In this document: positions 54,866-63,847 of the stretch, one piece after another
Position numbering within the stretch: the first letter of the stretch is position 1
Layout of the letters: each line of letters begins with the position of its first letter
Origin: Clostridium nigeriense
GTDB taxonomy: Bacteria; Bacillota; Clostridia; Clostridiales; Clostridiaceae
DNA: 64,000 nucleotides
NCBI RefSeq assembly: GCF_900086595.1
Contig: NZ_LT575472.1
Span: forward strand, 2,615,685 to 2,679,684
Direction: 5' to 3'
The notes under the pieces: model-generated
Seen by the model: the letters and a program-made list of their open reading frames with translations, nothing else
Databases searched by the model: none
What the model was told of the DNA's origin: nothing
Translations under genes and position numbers: made by a program

Positions 54866-55614
54866 AAAACATTAATTTCCTTAAGATATTCAATTTCCCA
54901 AGGTTCAATTTCATCTAAAGCTTTAAAGGTATAACCTCTTTCTTTGTAAATATTTATTATATCTTGCAAAGCTTCAACAGTAGACTTTTTCACACCTGAA
55001 TCATGCATTAATACAACCTCTACATTGTATAATCCCCCTTCATCTCTAACTCTTGATTTTATTAGTTCTGCTGAAACCTCAAAATTTTCTGCGTCTCCAA
55101 CTGCTATTGTCCAATCAATATAATTCTCACCATCATTTAGTATTTTCCCCTTAATCTTAGATAATACTTCATCGCTACATATTTCATTGTCTGAACCTCC
55201 AGGCATCCTTATAAAATTCATTTTCTTATTTCCAATAATTGCATTGATATTTTCTTTACACTTATTTAAATCTTCAAAATAATTATCTTCATTTTTATAA
55301 ATACCTTTATAATCATGGATATTGCAATGAGGCATTATACACATTTTATTTTCATTTAACTCTTTAATTAAATGAGGATATAAGTTCACAGAATCTCCAA
55401 CTACAAAAAATGTCCCCCTTATATTATTTTCCTTTAATATTTTAAGAATATCCTTTGTCACATTAATTGATGGTCCATCATCAAAGGTTAAGTAAAGTGT
55501 TTTATTTATTTTCTCTGAATACAGAGCTGAAACCTGGATATAATTACTACTAAATGTTACTAGAAAAAAAATTAATAAAATAACAAAATTTCTAAATTTT
55601 ATTATAATAACCAC
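54856..55614 (-). CDS. Polysaccharide deacetylase family protein
   Basis: About 250 residues. An N-terminal signal peptide/anchor (FVILLIFFLVTFSSNYIQVSA), then a NodB domain with TFDDGPS (motif 1), HCNIHDY (motif 2, metal-binding histidines), RMPGG (motif 3) and LMHDSG near the end (motif 5). It should remove acetyl groups from an extracellular polysaccharide such as peptidoglycan GlcNAc. The first in-frame GTG is fused to the ribosome site AAGGAGGTGG, so a downstream ATT/ATA may be the true start. Convergent with gatD. Confidence 0.88.
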   Translation of the reverse strand: MVIIIKFRNFVILLIFFLVTFSSNYIQVSALYSEKINKTLYLTFDDGPSINVTKDILKILKENNIRGTFFVVGDSVNLYPHLIKELNENKMCIMPHCNIHDYKGIYKNEDNYFEDLNKCKENINAIIGNKKMNFIRMPGGSDNEICSDEVLSKIKGKILNDGENYIDWTIAVGDAENFEVSAELIKSRVRDEGGLYNVEVVLMHDSGVKKSTVEALQDIINIYKERGYTFKALDEIEPWEIEYLKEINVLNK

Positions 55615-55695
55615 CTCCTTTATATAATTCTATTTTGTTCAATTATTAAATTTATATTATATGTAATTTAAACCACTTAACAACAAGGTTAATTA

Positions 55696-55724
55696 TTGTT
55701 ATTATTTATGGTAGATGTTATACT
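55696..55724 (+). promoter_or_regulatory. Candidate promoter of the carboxypeptidase gene
   Basis: TTGTTA (55696-55701) and TATACT (55719-55724), 17 bases apart, about 60 bases upstream of the start. Confidence 0.5.
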
Positions 55725-55780
55725 GTAAACAGTGTTAAAGTAAGTATACATAACAATTTAAATTCTAAAGAAATGGGGAG

Positions 55781-57079
55781 ATGAACTTGAAGGTAAAAAA
55801 CTTATTAAAAACGCTAGCACTTACTCTTTCTGTTTCACTATTAGCTCCACTTGCTAATAAAGTTAGTGCACAAGAGACAAATATTCAAGCTCCAGAAATT
55901 ATAGGCGAAGCTGCTATAACTATGGACATTAATACAGGTGAAGTTATTTATTCTAAAAATGCTGATTTAAAACTTTCACCTGCAAGTACTACTAAATTAA
56001 TGACAGCATTACTATTTGCTGAAAACAAATCTAAAGCAGATATGCTCACTTTTTCAGATACGGTTTTAAAGGTAAAGGAAACTTCATTAAATAATTATAA
56101 AGCTTTAAAATCTGGTGATAAGATATCAGCAGAAGATACTATGAAAGCAGTATTAATTTTCTCTGCAAATGATACAGCTTATTTAATGGCAGAATCTGTT
56201 GGTGGAACAGTAGACAATTTCATTAATATGATGAATGAAAAAGCTGCTGAACTAGGTCTTAAGGATACTCACTTTGTTAATCCTTCCGGCCTTGAAATAG
56301 ACCCTTTAAACCCAAGTAATACGGAAGTTAATCAAACTACAGCTTATGATTTAGCTAAGCTTGGTATTGCTGCATTTAATAATGAATGGGTTAGAGATAC
56401 TATATCACCTAAAAATATTGATACTACCATTAATTTATCCGGTTCTCCAATGCAAATAGAATCTAGAAATAAAATTCTTGGTAAATATGGCAATATAGGT
56501 GGTAAAACTGGTACAGAAGAATTAGCTGGTCATTGTTTTGTTGGTTTCTTTGAAAAGGATGGAAGAGATTTAGTCACAGTAGTTCTTAAATCTGAATATG
56601 GTGCAACTGGTCTTAATGTCTTTGAAGATACAGAAAAAATAGCAAACTACAGTTATAGTGCAGAAAAAGAAGTGTTTAAAAATGCTGGTGACGAAGTAGG
56701 TACTATAGACTTAACTTATAAGACTTTTAGATTCTTTGGACCCGAAAAACAAATAACTGCTCCTATATATGTGAATGAAAATGTAGAATATTATAAAAAT
56801 GATTTTAATGATAAAAATGCTACTATTTCTTATAATGGTGATATAAAAGATGCGTGGAAATTAAGTGGCAATAAGGAAGTTACATTAACTTATTCAACAC
56901 CTAGTTACTCACAAGATGTTACTGGAACAATTAAAATTTCAGCTATGGAACTTCTTAAAGCCAACTTACCATTGTACTTACTATCATTATTAATTATAGT
57001 TATTATATTAGTTTTAGTATTATTTATTATTAGAATAATTAATACTAGAAAAAGAAGAAGTAGAAGAAGATATTATTAA
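55781..57079 (+). CDS. D-alanyl-D-alanine carboxypeptidase (PBP5/DacF type)
   Basis: 432 residues, cell-surface enzyme that trims the terminal D-Ala from peptidoglycan stem peptides. Signal peptide 1-30 (LALTLSVSLLAPLANKVSA), catalytic SxxK (STTK, Ser69-Lys72), SAN (SANDTAYLM) and KTG (GGKTGTEELAG). A beta-rich C-terminal domain and a membrane helix with basic tail (YLLSLLIIVIILVLVLFIIR) follow. The ribosome site GGGGAG abuts the ATG at 55781; TTG 55787 has better spacing and would start at MKVKN. The choice changes only two residues. Confidence 0.93.
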   Translation: MNLKVKNLLKTLALTLSVSLLAPLANKVSAQETNIQAPEIIGEAAITMDINTGEVIYSKNADLKLSPASTTKLMTALLFAENKSKADMLTFSDTVLKVKETSLNNYKALKSGDKISAEDTMKAVLIFSANDTAYLMAESVGGTVDNFINMMNEKAAELGLKDTHFVNPSGLEIDPLNPSNTEVNQTTAYDLAKLGIAAFNNEWVRDTISPKNIDTTINLSGSPMQIESRNKILGKYGNIGGKTGTEELAGHCFVGFFEKDGRDLVTVVLKSEYGATGLNVFEDTEKIANYSYSAEKEVFKNAGDEVGTIDLTYKTFRFFGPEKQITAPIYVNENVEYYKNDFNDKNATISYNGDIKDAWKLSGNKEVTLTYSTPSYSQDVTGTIKISAMELLKANLPLYLLSLLIIVIILVLVLFIIRIINTRKRRSRRRYY

Positions 57080-57088
57080 TAGTTTATA

Positions 57089-57120
57089 GGTAGGTTTAGT
57101 TACTAAATCTACCTTATCTT
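57089..57120 (+). terminator. Terminator of the carboxypeptidase gene
   Basis: GGTAGGTTTA / TAAATCTACC (one G-T pair) with a 5-base loop, followed by TTATCTTTTT. Confidence 0.7.
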
Positions 57121-57155
57121 TTTCAAAAATTATATAGTTAAAGAAAGGATATATT

Positions 57156-57734
57156 ATGAAAAAGAAAAATTTTAAAGGAAGTGTAATGTTAAACCCAACC
57201 CCTGTCGTTGTGGTTACTAGTAAAAATAAAGAGGATAAGGTGAATGCCTTTACTGTAGGATGGATTAGTACAGTTTGTACAAAAGAACCTATCTTAGCTA
57301 TGGGGGTAAGACCTGAACGCTTATCTTATGAATATATTAAGGAAAGTGGAGAATGTGTTATTAATTTACCTTCAAGAGATATGGTGAAATTTGTTGATTA
57401 CTGCGGTGTAGTATCAGGAAGAAAAATTGATAAAATTAAACACTTTGGTTATAAATTAAATGAAGGAGTCTCTATAAGTACACCATCAATAGACTTAGCT
57501 CCTGTAGCTCTTGAATGTAAAGTAAAAAGTATAACTCCCCTTGGAACTCATGACTTGTTTTTACTAGATGTTATTAATGTTAAGGTAAATGAAGATATTA
57601 TTGATGATAAAGGAAAAATTTGCTTTAATAAAGCAAATCTTATTTGTTATAACCATGGCGAATACTTTGGATTAAATGCAAAACCTTTAGGTTCCTTTGG
57701 ATATTCAATAAAAAAGAAAAAAAGAAAAAAATAA
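57156..57734 (+). CDS. Flavin reductase-like (flavoredoxin) protein
   Basis: A 192-residue FMN-binding split-barrel protein. The block TPVVVVTSKNKEDKVNAFTVGWISTVCTKEP and GECVINLPS are the family hallmarks. It probably carries or reduces FMN in the cytoplasm; no partner enzyme is adjacent. A basic C-terminal tail (IKKKKRKK) is present. GAAAGGA ribosome site before the ATG. Confidence 0.88.
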   Translation: MKKKNFKGSVMLNPTPVVVVTSKNKEDKVNAFTVGWISTVCTKEPILAMGVRPERLSYEYIKESGECVINLPSRDMVKFVDYCGVVSGRKIDKIKHFGYKLNEGVSISTPSIDLAPVALECKVKSITPLGTHDLFLLDVINVKVNEDIIDDKGKICFNKANLICYNHGEYFGLNAKPLGSFGYSIKKKKRKK

Positions 57735-57801
57735 AATTTATTTATGGATAAAATTACATACAAAAATTTATAATTATTTTTACATAATTCCAATAGCTTC
57801 C

Positions 57802-57830
57802 TTGACATTAGCTGAAAATCTATCTATACT
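57802..57830 (+). promoter_or_regulatory. Sigma-A promoter of the PrmA-like gene
   Basis: TTGACA (57802-57807) and TATACT (57825-57830) with a 17-base spacer, 38 bases upstream of the start at 57869. Confidence 0.75.
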
Positions 57831-57868
57831 CTATAATGTTATAATTAATTAGTTCGGGGGATTAAGCT

Positions 57869-58735
57869 ATGTTTATATTAACTTATAATATTGGATTTAA
57901 AGCACTAGATGAAAAAATAGAAATATTACAAATTAACGATATCTTCAATGTTTTTTATGAAAGCCCTTTAGAAATAACAACTGATGAATATGGATATGGC
58001 TATTTCGAAAAAGAAGTTAATTCAATTGAAATAAAAATTGCTTATGATGAAGATAAAGATTACTTAGAATCATTTAAGGAAAAGGTTTCTTCATTACTAA
58101 ATAGTGACTGTATTTCTGTTGAGGAAGTTAATTATGATTATGAAAATTATGACTTTCCTACTATTAAAATTAATGATAACTGGGTACTAGCATCCCCTAA
58201 TGATGATATTTGTGATAAAAATATAAGTAAAATTTCTTTCATATCTCAAGGTGCTTTTGGTACAGGTTTGCATGAAACAACTAAAGACTTATTAAATATT
58301 ATTTTAACCAAAATTGATTTAACTGATAAAAAAGTTTTGGATATAGGAACTGGATCTGGTATTTTATCTATTGCTTCTGCAATAATTGGTGCTTCTAAGG
58401 TTACAGCTTTAGATATTAGAGATGTTAAAGGCGAAGTAAATTTAAACGCTTCATTAAACGGAATTTATAATATAGAAACTCTAATTGGAAATGCTCTTAA
58501 CGGAGAAATAACAATTAATGATAAGTTTGATTGGATTTACATAAATATAGGCGGAGAAGAAACTGAATTATTTATGGAATTTATAAAGGATCACTTATTG
58601 AATAATGGTAAGATTTTAGTATCTGGTTTAGTTGAATGGAGCTTTGATAAAGTAAAATCTATAGTTGAAAGTCATGGATTTAAATTAGAAGAGAAATATC
58701 AAACTAACGAATGGATAACTGCAATTTTCAATTAA
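57869..58735 (+). CDS. PrmA-like class I methyltransferase
   Basis: 288 residues. An N-terminal small domain, then the PrmA catalytic motif GAFGTGLHETTKD (about 128-140) and the SAM motif VLDIGTGSGILSIAS (about 156-170), followed by DIRD (acidic loop). PrmA trimethylates ribosomal protein L11. It is shorter than usual (about 310) and the catalytic-loop segment reads NIGGEE rather than the usual NILA, so this may be a divergent PrmA with another substrate. Monocistronic, with promoter and terminator in place. Confidence 0.82.
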   Translation: MFILTYNIGFKALDEKIEILQINDIFNVFYESPLEITTDEYGYGYFEKEVNSIEIKIAYDEDKDYLESFKEKVSSLLNSDCISVEEVNYDYENYDFPTIKINDNWVLASPNDDICDKNISKISFISQGAFGTGLHETTKDLLNIILTKIDLTDKKVLDIGTGSGILSIASAIIGASKVTALDIRDVKGEVNLNASLNGIYNIETLIGNALNGEITINDKFDWIYINIGGEETELFMEFIKDHLLNNGKILVSGLVEWSFDKVKSIVESHGFKLEEKYQTNEWITAIFN

Positions 58736-58800
58736 ATTTGAAAATTTAAAAACTCAAAATTATAAATATAATTTATTCCAAAATAATAAAAAGTAATTTA

Positions 58801-58850
58801 AGGACTATGATACTAAAAGTAAAAGATATTGCTTTTAGTGTCATAGTCCT
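58801..58850. terminator. Bidirectional terminator
   Basis: A 19-bp stem (AGGACTATGATACTAAAAG / CTTTTAGTGTCATAGTCCT, one G-T pair) lies between convergent genes. Confidence 0.85.
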
Positions 58851-58871
58851 ATTTAAATTAAAAATCAGTGA

Positions 58872-59420
58872 TTATTTATTATATAAATACTTATATATGT
58901 TATAATTCGCCTTTACCTTATCTACATATTTTTTTGTTTCTGGAAAAGGAATGTAATCTAAAGTCTCTCCATCCTCAGAATATTCTTCATGATTTAGCCA
59001 CTTATTAACATTACCACTTCCACCATTATAAGCAGCTAAAACTAAATCTAAGTCATCATCAAATTCTTTTTCTAAGTTTTTTAAATACCAACATCCCATT
59101 CTTATATTTAGCTCTGGATCAAAAAGCATTGAGGTTAAAAAATAATTAATATCTAGCTCTTTTGCTACCCATTCCCCAGTAGTATCCATTATTTGCATTA
59201 ATCCTTTAGCATCTTTTTTAGATACTGCAGATTTATCAAAATTACTCTCCGTCTTTATTACTGCTAAAACAAGATAAGGATCTAATTCATATTCCTCGCT
59301 ATATTTATCTACATATTCACCATATTTATAAGGATATACATATTTTTTCATTGCAAACATAAATCCAAAATAAGCTATAAGTACTGCAATTAAAATAGTT
59401 AATATACGCTTAAATTTCAT
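58872..59420 (-). CDS. Soluble lytic murein transglycosylase-like protein
   Basis: 182 residues. A membrane anchor/signal (ILTILIAVLIAYFGFMFAM), then the SLT fold with catalytic Glu in AVIKTESNFDKSAVSKKDAKGLMQIM, AAYNGGSGNVNKW and the C-terminal Y-rich helix. It should cleave the glycan strands of peptidoglycan outside the membrane. It is the last gene of the polA-coaE unit, with an 11-bp gap. Confidence 0.93.
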   Translation of the reverse strand: MKFKRILTILIAVLIAYFGFMFAMKKYVYPYKYGEYVDKYSEEYELDPYLVLAVIKTESNFDKSAVSKKDAKGLMQIMDTTGEWVAKELDINYFLTSMLFDPELNIRMGCWYLKNLEKEFDDDLDLVLAAYNGGSGNVNKWLNHEEYSEDGETLDYIPFPETKKYVDKVKANYNIYKYLYNK

Positions 59421-59430
59421 CCTTTTCTCC

Positions 59431-60033
59431 TTACTTATTAATTACATTTAAAAAATCTATTACCTTATCTACCTGCTCTTTAGTTTTTAATAAGTCTCCA
59501 TTATTATCTATAATTATGTGAGCATAATCTCTTTTTTTATCTAATGATAATTGAGAATTCAATCTATTTATAGCTTCATCTCTAGATAATCTATCTCTAT
59601 TTTTTAATCTAATAACTTGTGTATTGTTATCAACCCAAACAACTATTATATAATCCATATTATTATGAAGATCATTTTCTATTAAAGTTGGAGCATCAAG
59701 GACAATTAGTTTCTCACCTTTTTTTTCATACTCTTCTATTGCCTTAAATATTTCACTCTTAATATATGGCATTATAATTTCCTCATATTTTTTTCTTTGC
59801 TTTGGAAACCTAAAAATATGATTTCCAAATTCTCGTCTTCTAAATTCGCCTCTCCAGTCAAAAAAGCCTGTTCCAAATTCTATTTTTATTTTATCTATTA
59901 TCTCTGGATATTTTACTAATACATCTCTTGCTATATTATCAGCATCAATTACTGTAAATCCTTTATTAATAAGCATTTTTGATACAGTGCTTTTTCCTGA
60001 ACCAATACCTCCTGTTAACCCTATTTTTATCAT
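59431..60033 (-). CDS. coaE: Dephospho-CoA kinase
   Basis: 200 residues. P-loop GLTGGIGSGKSTVS (about 5-18) binds ATP; DADNIARDVL and the DAPTLIE strand with IIVVWVD fit CoaE. It catalyses the last step of coenzyme A synthesis. It follows polA by 16 bp in an operon common in clostridia. Confidence 0.95.
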   Translation of the reverse strand: MIKIGLTGGIGSGKSTVSKMLINKGFTVIDADNIARDVLVKYPEIIDKIKIEFGTGFFDWRGEFRRREFGNHIFRFPKQRKKYEEIIMPYIKSEIFKAIEEYEKKGEKLIVLDAPTLIENDLHNNMDYIIVVWVDNNTQVIRLKNRDRLSRDEAINRLNSQLSLDKKRDYAHIIIDNNGDLLKTKEQVDKVIDFLNVINK

Positions 60034-60048
60034 TTTTACTAGGCCCCC

Positions 60049-62661
60049 CTATTTAGCTTCATACCATGTATTTCCTGTATTAATATCTACCTCTAAAGGT
60101 ACATTCATATCTAATACCTTTTCCATCTCATTTTTAACTATATTTTGTACTTGCTCTAGCTCATCTTTTTTAACATTCAATATAAGTTCATCATGAACTT
60201 GTAAAATAATCTTACTTTTCAATTCTTTTTCCTTTAATGTGTTATAAACATTAACCATTGCTAACTTAATAATATCAGCAGCACTTCCTTGTATAGGTGC
60301 ATTCATAGCAAGTCTTTCCCCCAAAGCTTTAACTATTTTATTAGAAGACTTTATCTCTGGTATAAACCTTCTTCTATTTAAAATAGTTAGAACAAAACCA
60401 TTTTCCTTAGCTTCATCTATTAAACTATCTAAATAACCTTTTATTTTAGGATATCTATCAAAATATATTTCCATATATTCTGAAGCCTCTTTTTTAGTTA
60501 TATGTAAATCTTGTGAAAGACTAAAATCACTTATTCCATATACTATTCCAAAATTAACAGCCTTAGCCCTACTTCTCATTAATGGAGTAACCTCTTCTAA
60601 TGGAACTTTAAATACTTCAGAAGCAGTTTTTCTATGAATATCACTATGATGTTTAAATCCCTCTATCATATTTTTATCTTTAGATAATTCCGCTAAAACT
60701 CTAAGCTCAATTTGAGAATAATCACAAGACAATAATATATCTTCTTCTTCATTAGGTATAAATACCTTCCTTATTTCTCTTCCCATTTCATATTTTATAG
60801 GTATATTTTGAAGATTAGGCTCTGTACTTGATAATCTCCCTGTAGTAGTAACTGTTTGATTGAAGGTTGAATGTATTTTTCCATCAACATCTACAACATT
60901 TTTAAGTCCTTCCACGTAAGTAGAATTAAGTTTTGTTATTTGCCTATAATAAGTAATCTTAGGTATTATCTCATGTTTATCTTGAAGCTTTTCTAAAACT
61001 TCTGCATTAGTTGAATATCCTGTTTTTGTTTTCTTAATAACTGGTAAATCTAATTTTTCAAATAAGATTTTACCTAATTGCTTTGGAGAATTAATATTAA
61101 ATTCTTCCTCTGCTAAATCAAAGATTTCTTTTTCAGTTGTTTTTATTTCTTCTTTAAATTTTACTGCTAAATCATTAAGCATATCTTGATTTATGTTAAA
61201 ACCTAAAGATTCCATGGAAGATAAAACAAATATTAAAGGATGCTCAACTTTATAATAAAGTTCTTCCATATTTTCTTCTTTAATCTTAATACTAAGTATA
61301 TTATAAATTTCTTCAAGCTTGCTATTTATTTTACACTTAAATCCATCATCATTTCCTTTAACATCTTCTCCAAGATATTCATTAATTAATGATAATAAAT
61401 CATAAGAGTTTCTTGCTGAGTTTATTAAATAAGCAGCAATTGCTGTATCAAATTCAAAACCTTCAATTGCAATATCTAATTTATTTAGTATTGTAATTAG
61501 AGATTTTCCATCATGAATAACCTTTTTAATATCCTTATTTTCCATTATATTTTTCAAAGCTAAATAAGAAGTTTCTTTATCTTCTTTTACTAATTCATCA
61601 AACTTTATATAATGATTTTCTTTATTAAAGGATATATTTATATTAACTAATTGAATTTCTGAATACTTCTCACTATTTTTCACTTCATAAGTGATATAAA
61701 TTCTATCTTTTAGAAAATTAGCTAAATCTAAAAAATCCTTACAGTTATCTATATACTTAATATCTATATTTTCACTCTGCTCTTCTTCTATATCCTCACC
61801 TTTTGAGATTTTATCTAACATGGACTTCATTTGTAACTTTAAGAGAAGTTTTTTTAATCCTTCTCTATTATAAGAATCTTGGCTTTTAATTTCTTCTAAA
61901 TCAAATTCTATTGGTACCTCTGTTATTATAGTTGCTAGCTTTTTACTAAATATAGCCTGTTCTCTATATGTTTCTAAATTTTCTTTTAATTTCTTCCCAC
62001 TAATATTATCTATATTATTTAATACTTCTTCAATAGAACCATAAGTTTGAATTAATTTATATGCTGTTTTTTCACCAACTCCAGGAACTCCTGGAATATT
62101 GTCAGACTTATCTCCCATAAGCCCTTTAACATCTATAAATTGAGTAGGAGTAACTCCAAATTCATCAACAAAGCTTTTATAGTTATATGTTGCAGTTTCA
62201 GTTACACCTTTTTTAGTTATAACTACATTTATATTTTCAGATGCTAATTGAAGAGCATCCCTATCTCCTGTAACTATAAAAACTTCTATATTATTTTTTT
62301 CAGCATGCTTTGCTAAAGAACCAATAATATCATCAGCTTCAAAACCATCCAATTCATATTTTGTAATTGATAATAATTCTAACAAATCCTTTATAATAGG
62401 AAATTGCTCCGCAAGTTCTGGTGGCATTTTTTTTCTTCCTGCTTTGTAATCTTCATATTCCTTATGTCTAAAAGTAGGACCTTTTTTATCAAAGGCTGCT
62501 ACAATATAATCTGGTTTTAATTCTTCTTTCATCTTAAATAACATATTTACAAATCCATAAACTGCATTTGTATGAATACCCTCAGAAGTTGTAAGCTCTG
62601 GAATTGCATAAAATGCTCTATTTAAAAGGGCATTTGAATCTAAAATTAATAATCTTTCCAT
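60049..62661 (-). CDS. polA: DNA polymerase I
   Basis: 870 residues from ATG 62661 (GGAGGAAAAA ribosome site; the TTG at 62673 overlaps it). 5'-3' exonuclease domain (about 1-285, with DSNALLNRAF, TGDRDALQL and GLMGDKSDNIPGVPGVGEKTA). A degenerate 3'-5' exonuclease region (about 295-465) lacks the DxE motif, then the polymerase domain (about 480-870) has DYSQIELRVL (Asp647), RSRAKAVNFGIVYG and VHDE (about 823-826). It removes RNA primers and fills gaps. The polymerase is thus expected to lack proofreading, as in Bacillus and Thermus enzymes. Confidence 0.96.
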   Translation of the reverse strand: MERLLILDSNALLNRAFYAIPELTTSEGIHTNAVYGFVNMLFKMKEELKPDYIVAAFDKKGPTFRHKEYEDYKAGRKKMPPELAEQFPIIKDLLELLSITKYELDGFEADDIIGSLAKHAEKNNIEVFIVTGDRDALQLASENINVVITKKGVTETATYNYKSFVDEFGVTPTQFIDVKGLMGDKSDNIPGVPGVGEKTAYKLIQTYGSIEEVLNNIDNISGKKLKENLETYREQAIFSKKLATIITEVPIEFDLEEIKSQDSYNREGLKKLLLKLQMKSMLDKISKGEDIEEEQSENIDIKYIDNCKDFLDLANFLKDRIYITYEVKNSEKYSEIQLVNINISFNKENHYIKFDELVKEDKETSYLALKNIMENKDIKKVIHDGKSLITILNKLDIAIEGFEFDTAIAAYLINSARNSYDLLSLINEYLGEDVKGNDDGFKCKINSKLEEIYNILSIKIKEENMEELYYKVEHPLIFVLSSMESLGFNINQDMLNDLAVKFKEEIKTTEKEIFDLAEEEFNINSPKQLGKILFEKLDLPVIKKTKTGYSTNAEVLEKLQDKHEIIPKITYYRQITKLNSTYVEGLKNVVDVDGKIHSTFNQTVTTTGRLSSTEPNLQNIPIKYEMGREIRKVFIPNEEEDILLSCDYSQIELRVLAELSKDKNMIEGFKHHSDIHRKTASEVFKVPLEEVTPLMRSRAKAVNFGIVYGISDFSLSQDLHITKKEASEYMEIYFDRYPKIKGYLDSLIDEAKENGFVLTILNRRRFIPEIKSSNKIVKALGERLAMNAPIQGSAADIIKLAMVNVYNTLKEKELKSKIILQVHDELILNVKKDELEQVQNIVKNEMEKVLDMNVPLEVDINTGNTWYEAK

Positions 62662-62761
62662 TTTTTCCTCCAAATTAAGGCGTTAATTCCTTAAAGCTAT
62701 TTTTAATATAAATTATACTATTATTAATGAAATAAATCATTACATTTTAATTAATACTAAA

Positions 62762-63679
62762 TTAAAAAATACTTAGATCTAATTCCTTTGATAAATCCTT
62801 AATTAAATTAATTCCTGCTATACTATTTCCTTTTTCATCAAGAGATGGGCCATAGATTCCAATACCATACTTTCTTGGTACAGTAGCTATTATTCCCCCT
62901 CCAACACCTGATTTAGCTGGAATTCCAACATTTACAGCAAAGTCTCCAGATGCATCGTACATACCACAAGTAACCATTATTGTTTTAACTATTCTGCATA
63001 CTTCCTTAGGAATAAACTTTTCATTAGTCCATGGAATAACTCCATCATTAGCAAGCACTACCCCAAATCTAGCTAAGTCTCTAGCTGTTAACTCTATAGA
63101 ACATTGTTTGAAATATAAATCTAAGACCTCTTCTACATCACATTCTAAAACTCCAGTACTCTTCATAAAATATGCTAAAGCTCTATTTCTATTTCCAGTT
63201 TCCTTTTCTGATAAATATACTCTTTCATTAACTGAAATATCATCATTATTTGTTACTGTTCTCATGAAATCTAATATTTTTTCAAGTTTTTCATCTACAT
63301 CTTTTCCATCTATTAATGAAGTAGTTACTATGGCACCTGCGTTTATCATTGGATTATATGGCTTTCCGCTATCCCTAGCTTCTAAGTTAACTATTGAATT
63401 AAATCCCATACCTGTTGGTTCTACATCTACTTTTTTAAACACATTATGTCTTCCATTATCTCTTATAGCTAGAATAAGACTAACAATCTTAGATATACTT
63501 TGCATAGTAAATTTCTTATTATAATCTCCCGAATAATATTCTTTTCCTCTTGAATCTACCACATATATTCCAAGCTCATTTGGATTTGCCTCACTTAATG
63601 CAGGAATATAAGATGCAACCTTTCCTTCTTTACCATATTCTCTATTTTTTTCTACTAGTGTATTTAACAAACTAAACAT
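62762..63679 (-). CDS. glsA: Glutaminase
   Basis: A 305-residue cytoplasmic serine-dependent glutaminase that converts glutamine to glutamate and ammonia. The SxxK motif is Ser61-Ile-Ser-Lys64 in MQSISKIVSL; the family blocks VEPTGMGFNSIV, NPMINAGAIVT and AKSGVGGGI are complete. Length is typical. Divergent from the aminopeptidase; no riboswitch seen. The stop lies 88 bp after the polA ribosome-site region on the same strand. Confidence 0.95.
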   Translation of the reverse strand: MFSLLNTLVEKNREYGKEGKVASYIPALSEANPNELGIYVVDSRGKEYYSGDYNKKFTMQSISKIVSLILAIRDNGRHNVFKKVDVEPTGMGFNSIVNLEARDSGKPYNPMINAGAIVTTSLIDGKDVDEKLEKILDFMRTVTNNDDISVNERVYLSEKETGNRNRALAYFMKSTGVLECDVEEVLDLYFKQCSIELTARDLARFGVVLANDGVIPWTNEKFIPKEVCRIVKTIMVTCGMYDASGDFAVNVGIPAKSGVGGGIIATVPRKYGIGIYGPSLDEKGNSIAGINLIKDLSKELDLSIF

Positions 63680-63847
63680 AAAGCTTCACCTCTTATTTTC
63701 CTATGATTATTGCAATTTATATTATATTAATATTTATTATTATAGACAAGAAATTTTATACTTATATATTTTTACTAGACTATTTTACTATATTATGTAA
63801 GAATAAATTATATAGTAAGTATAAAATATAATCTAGAGGTGATTTTA

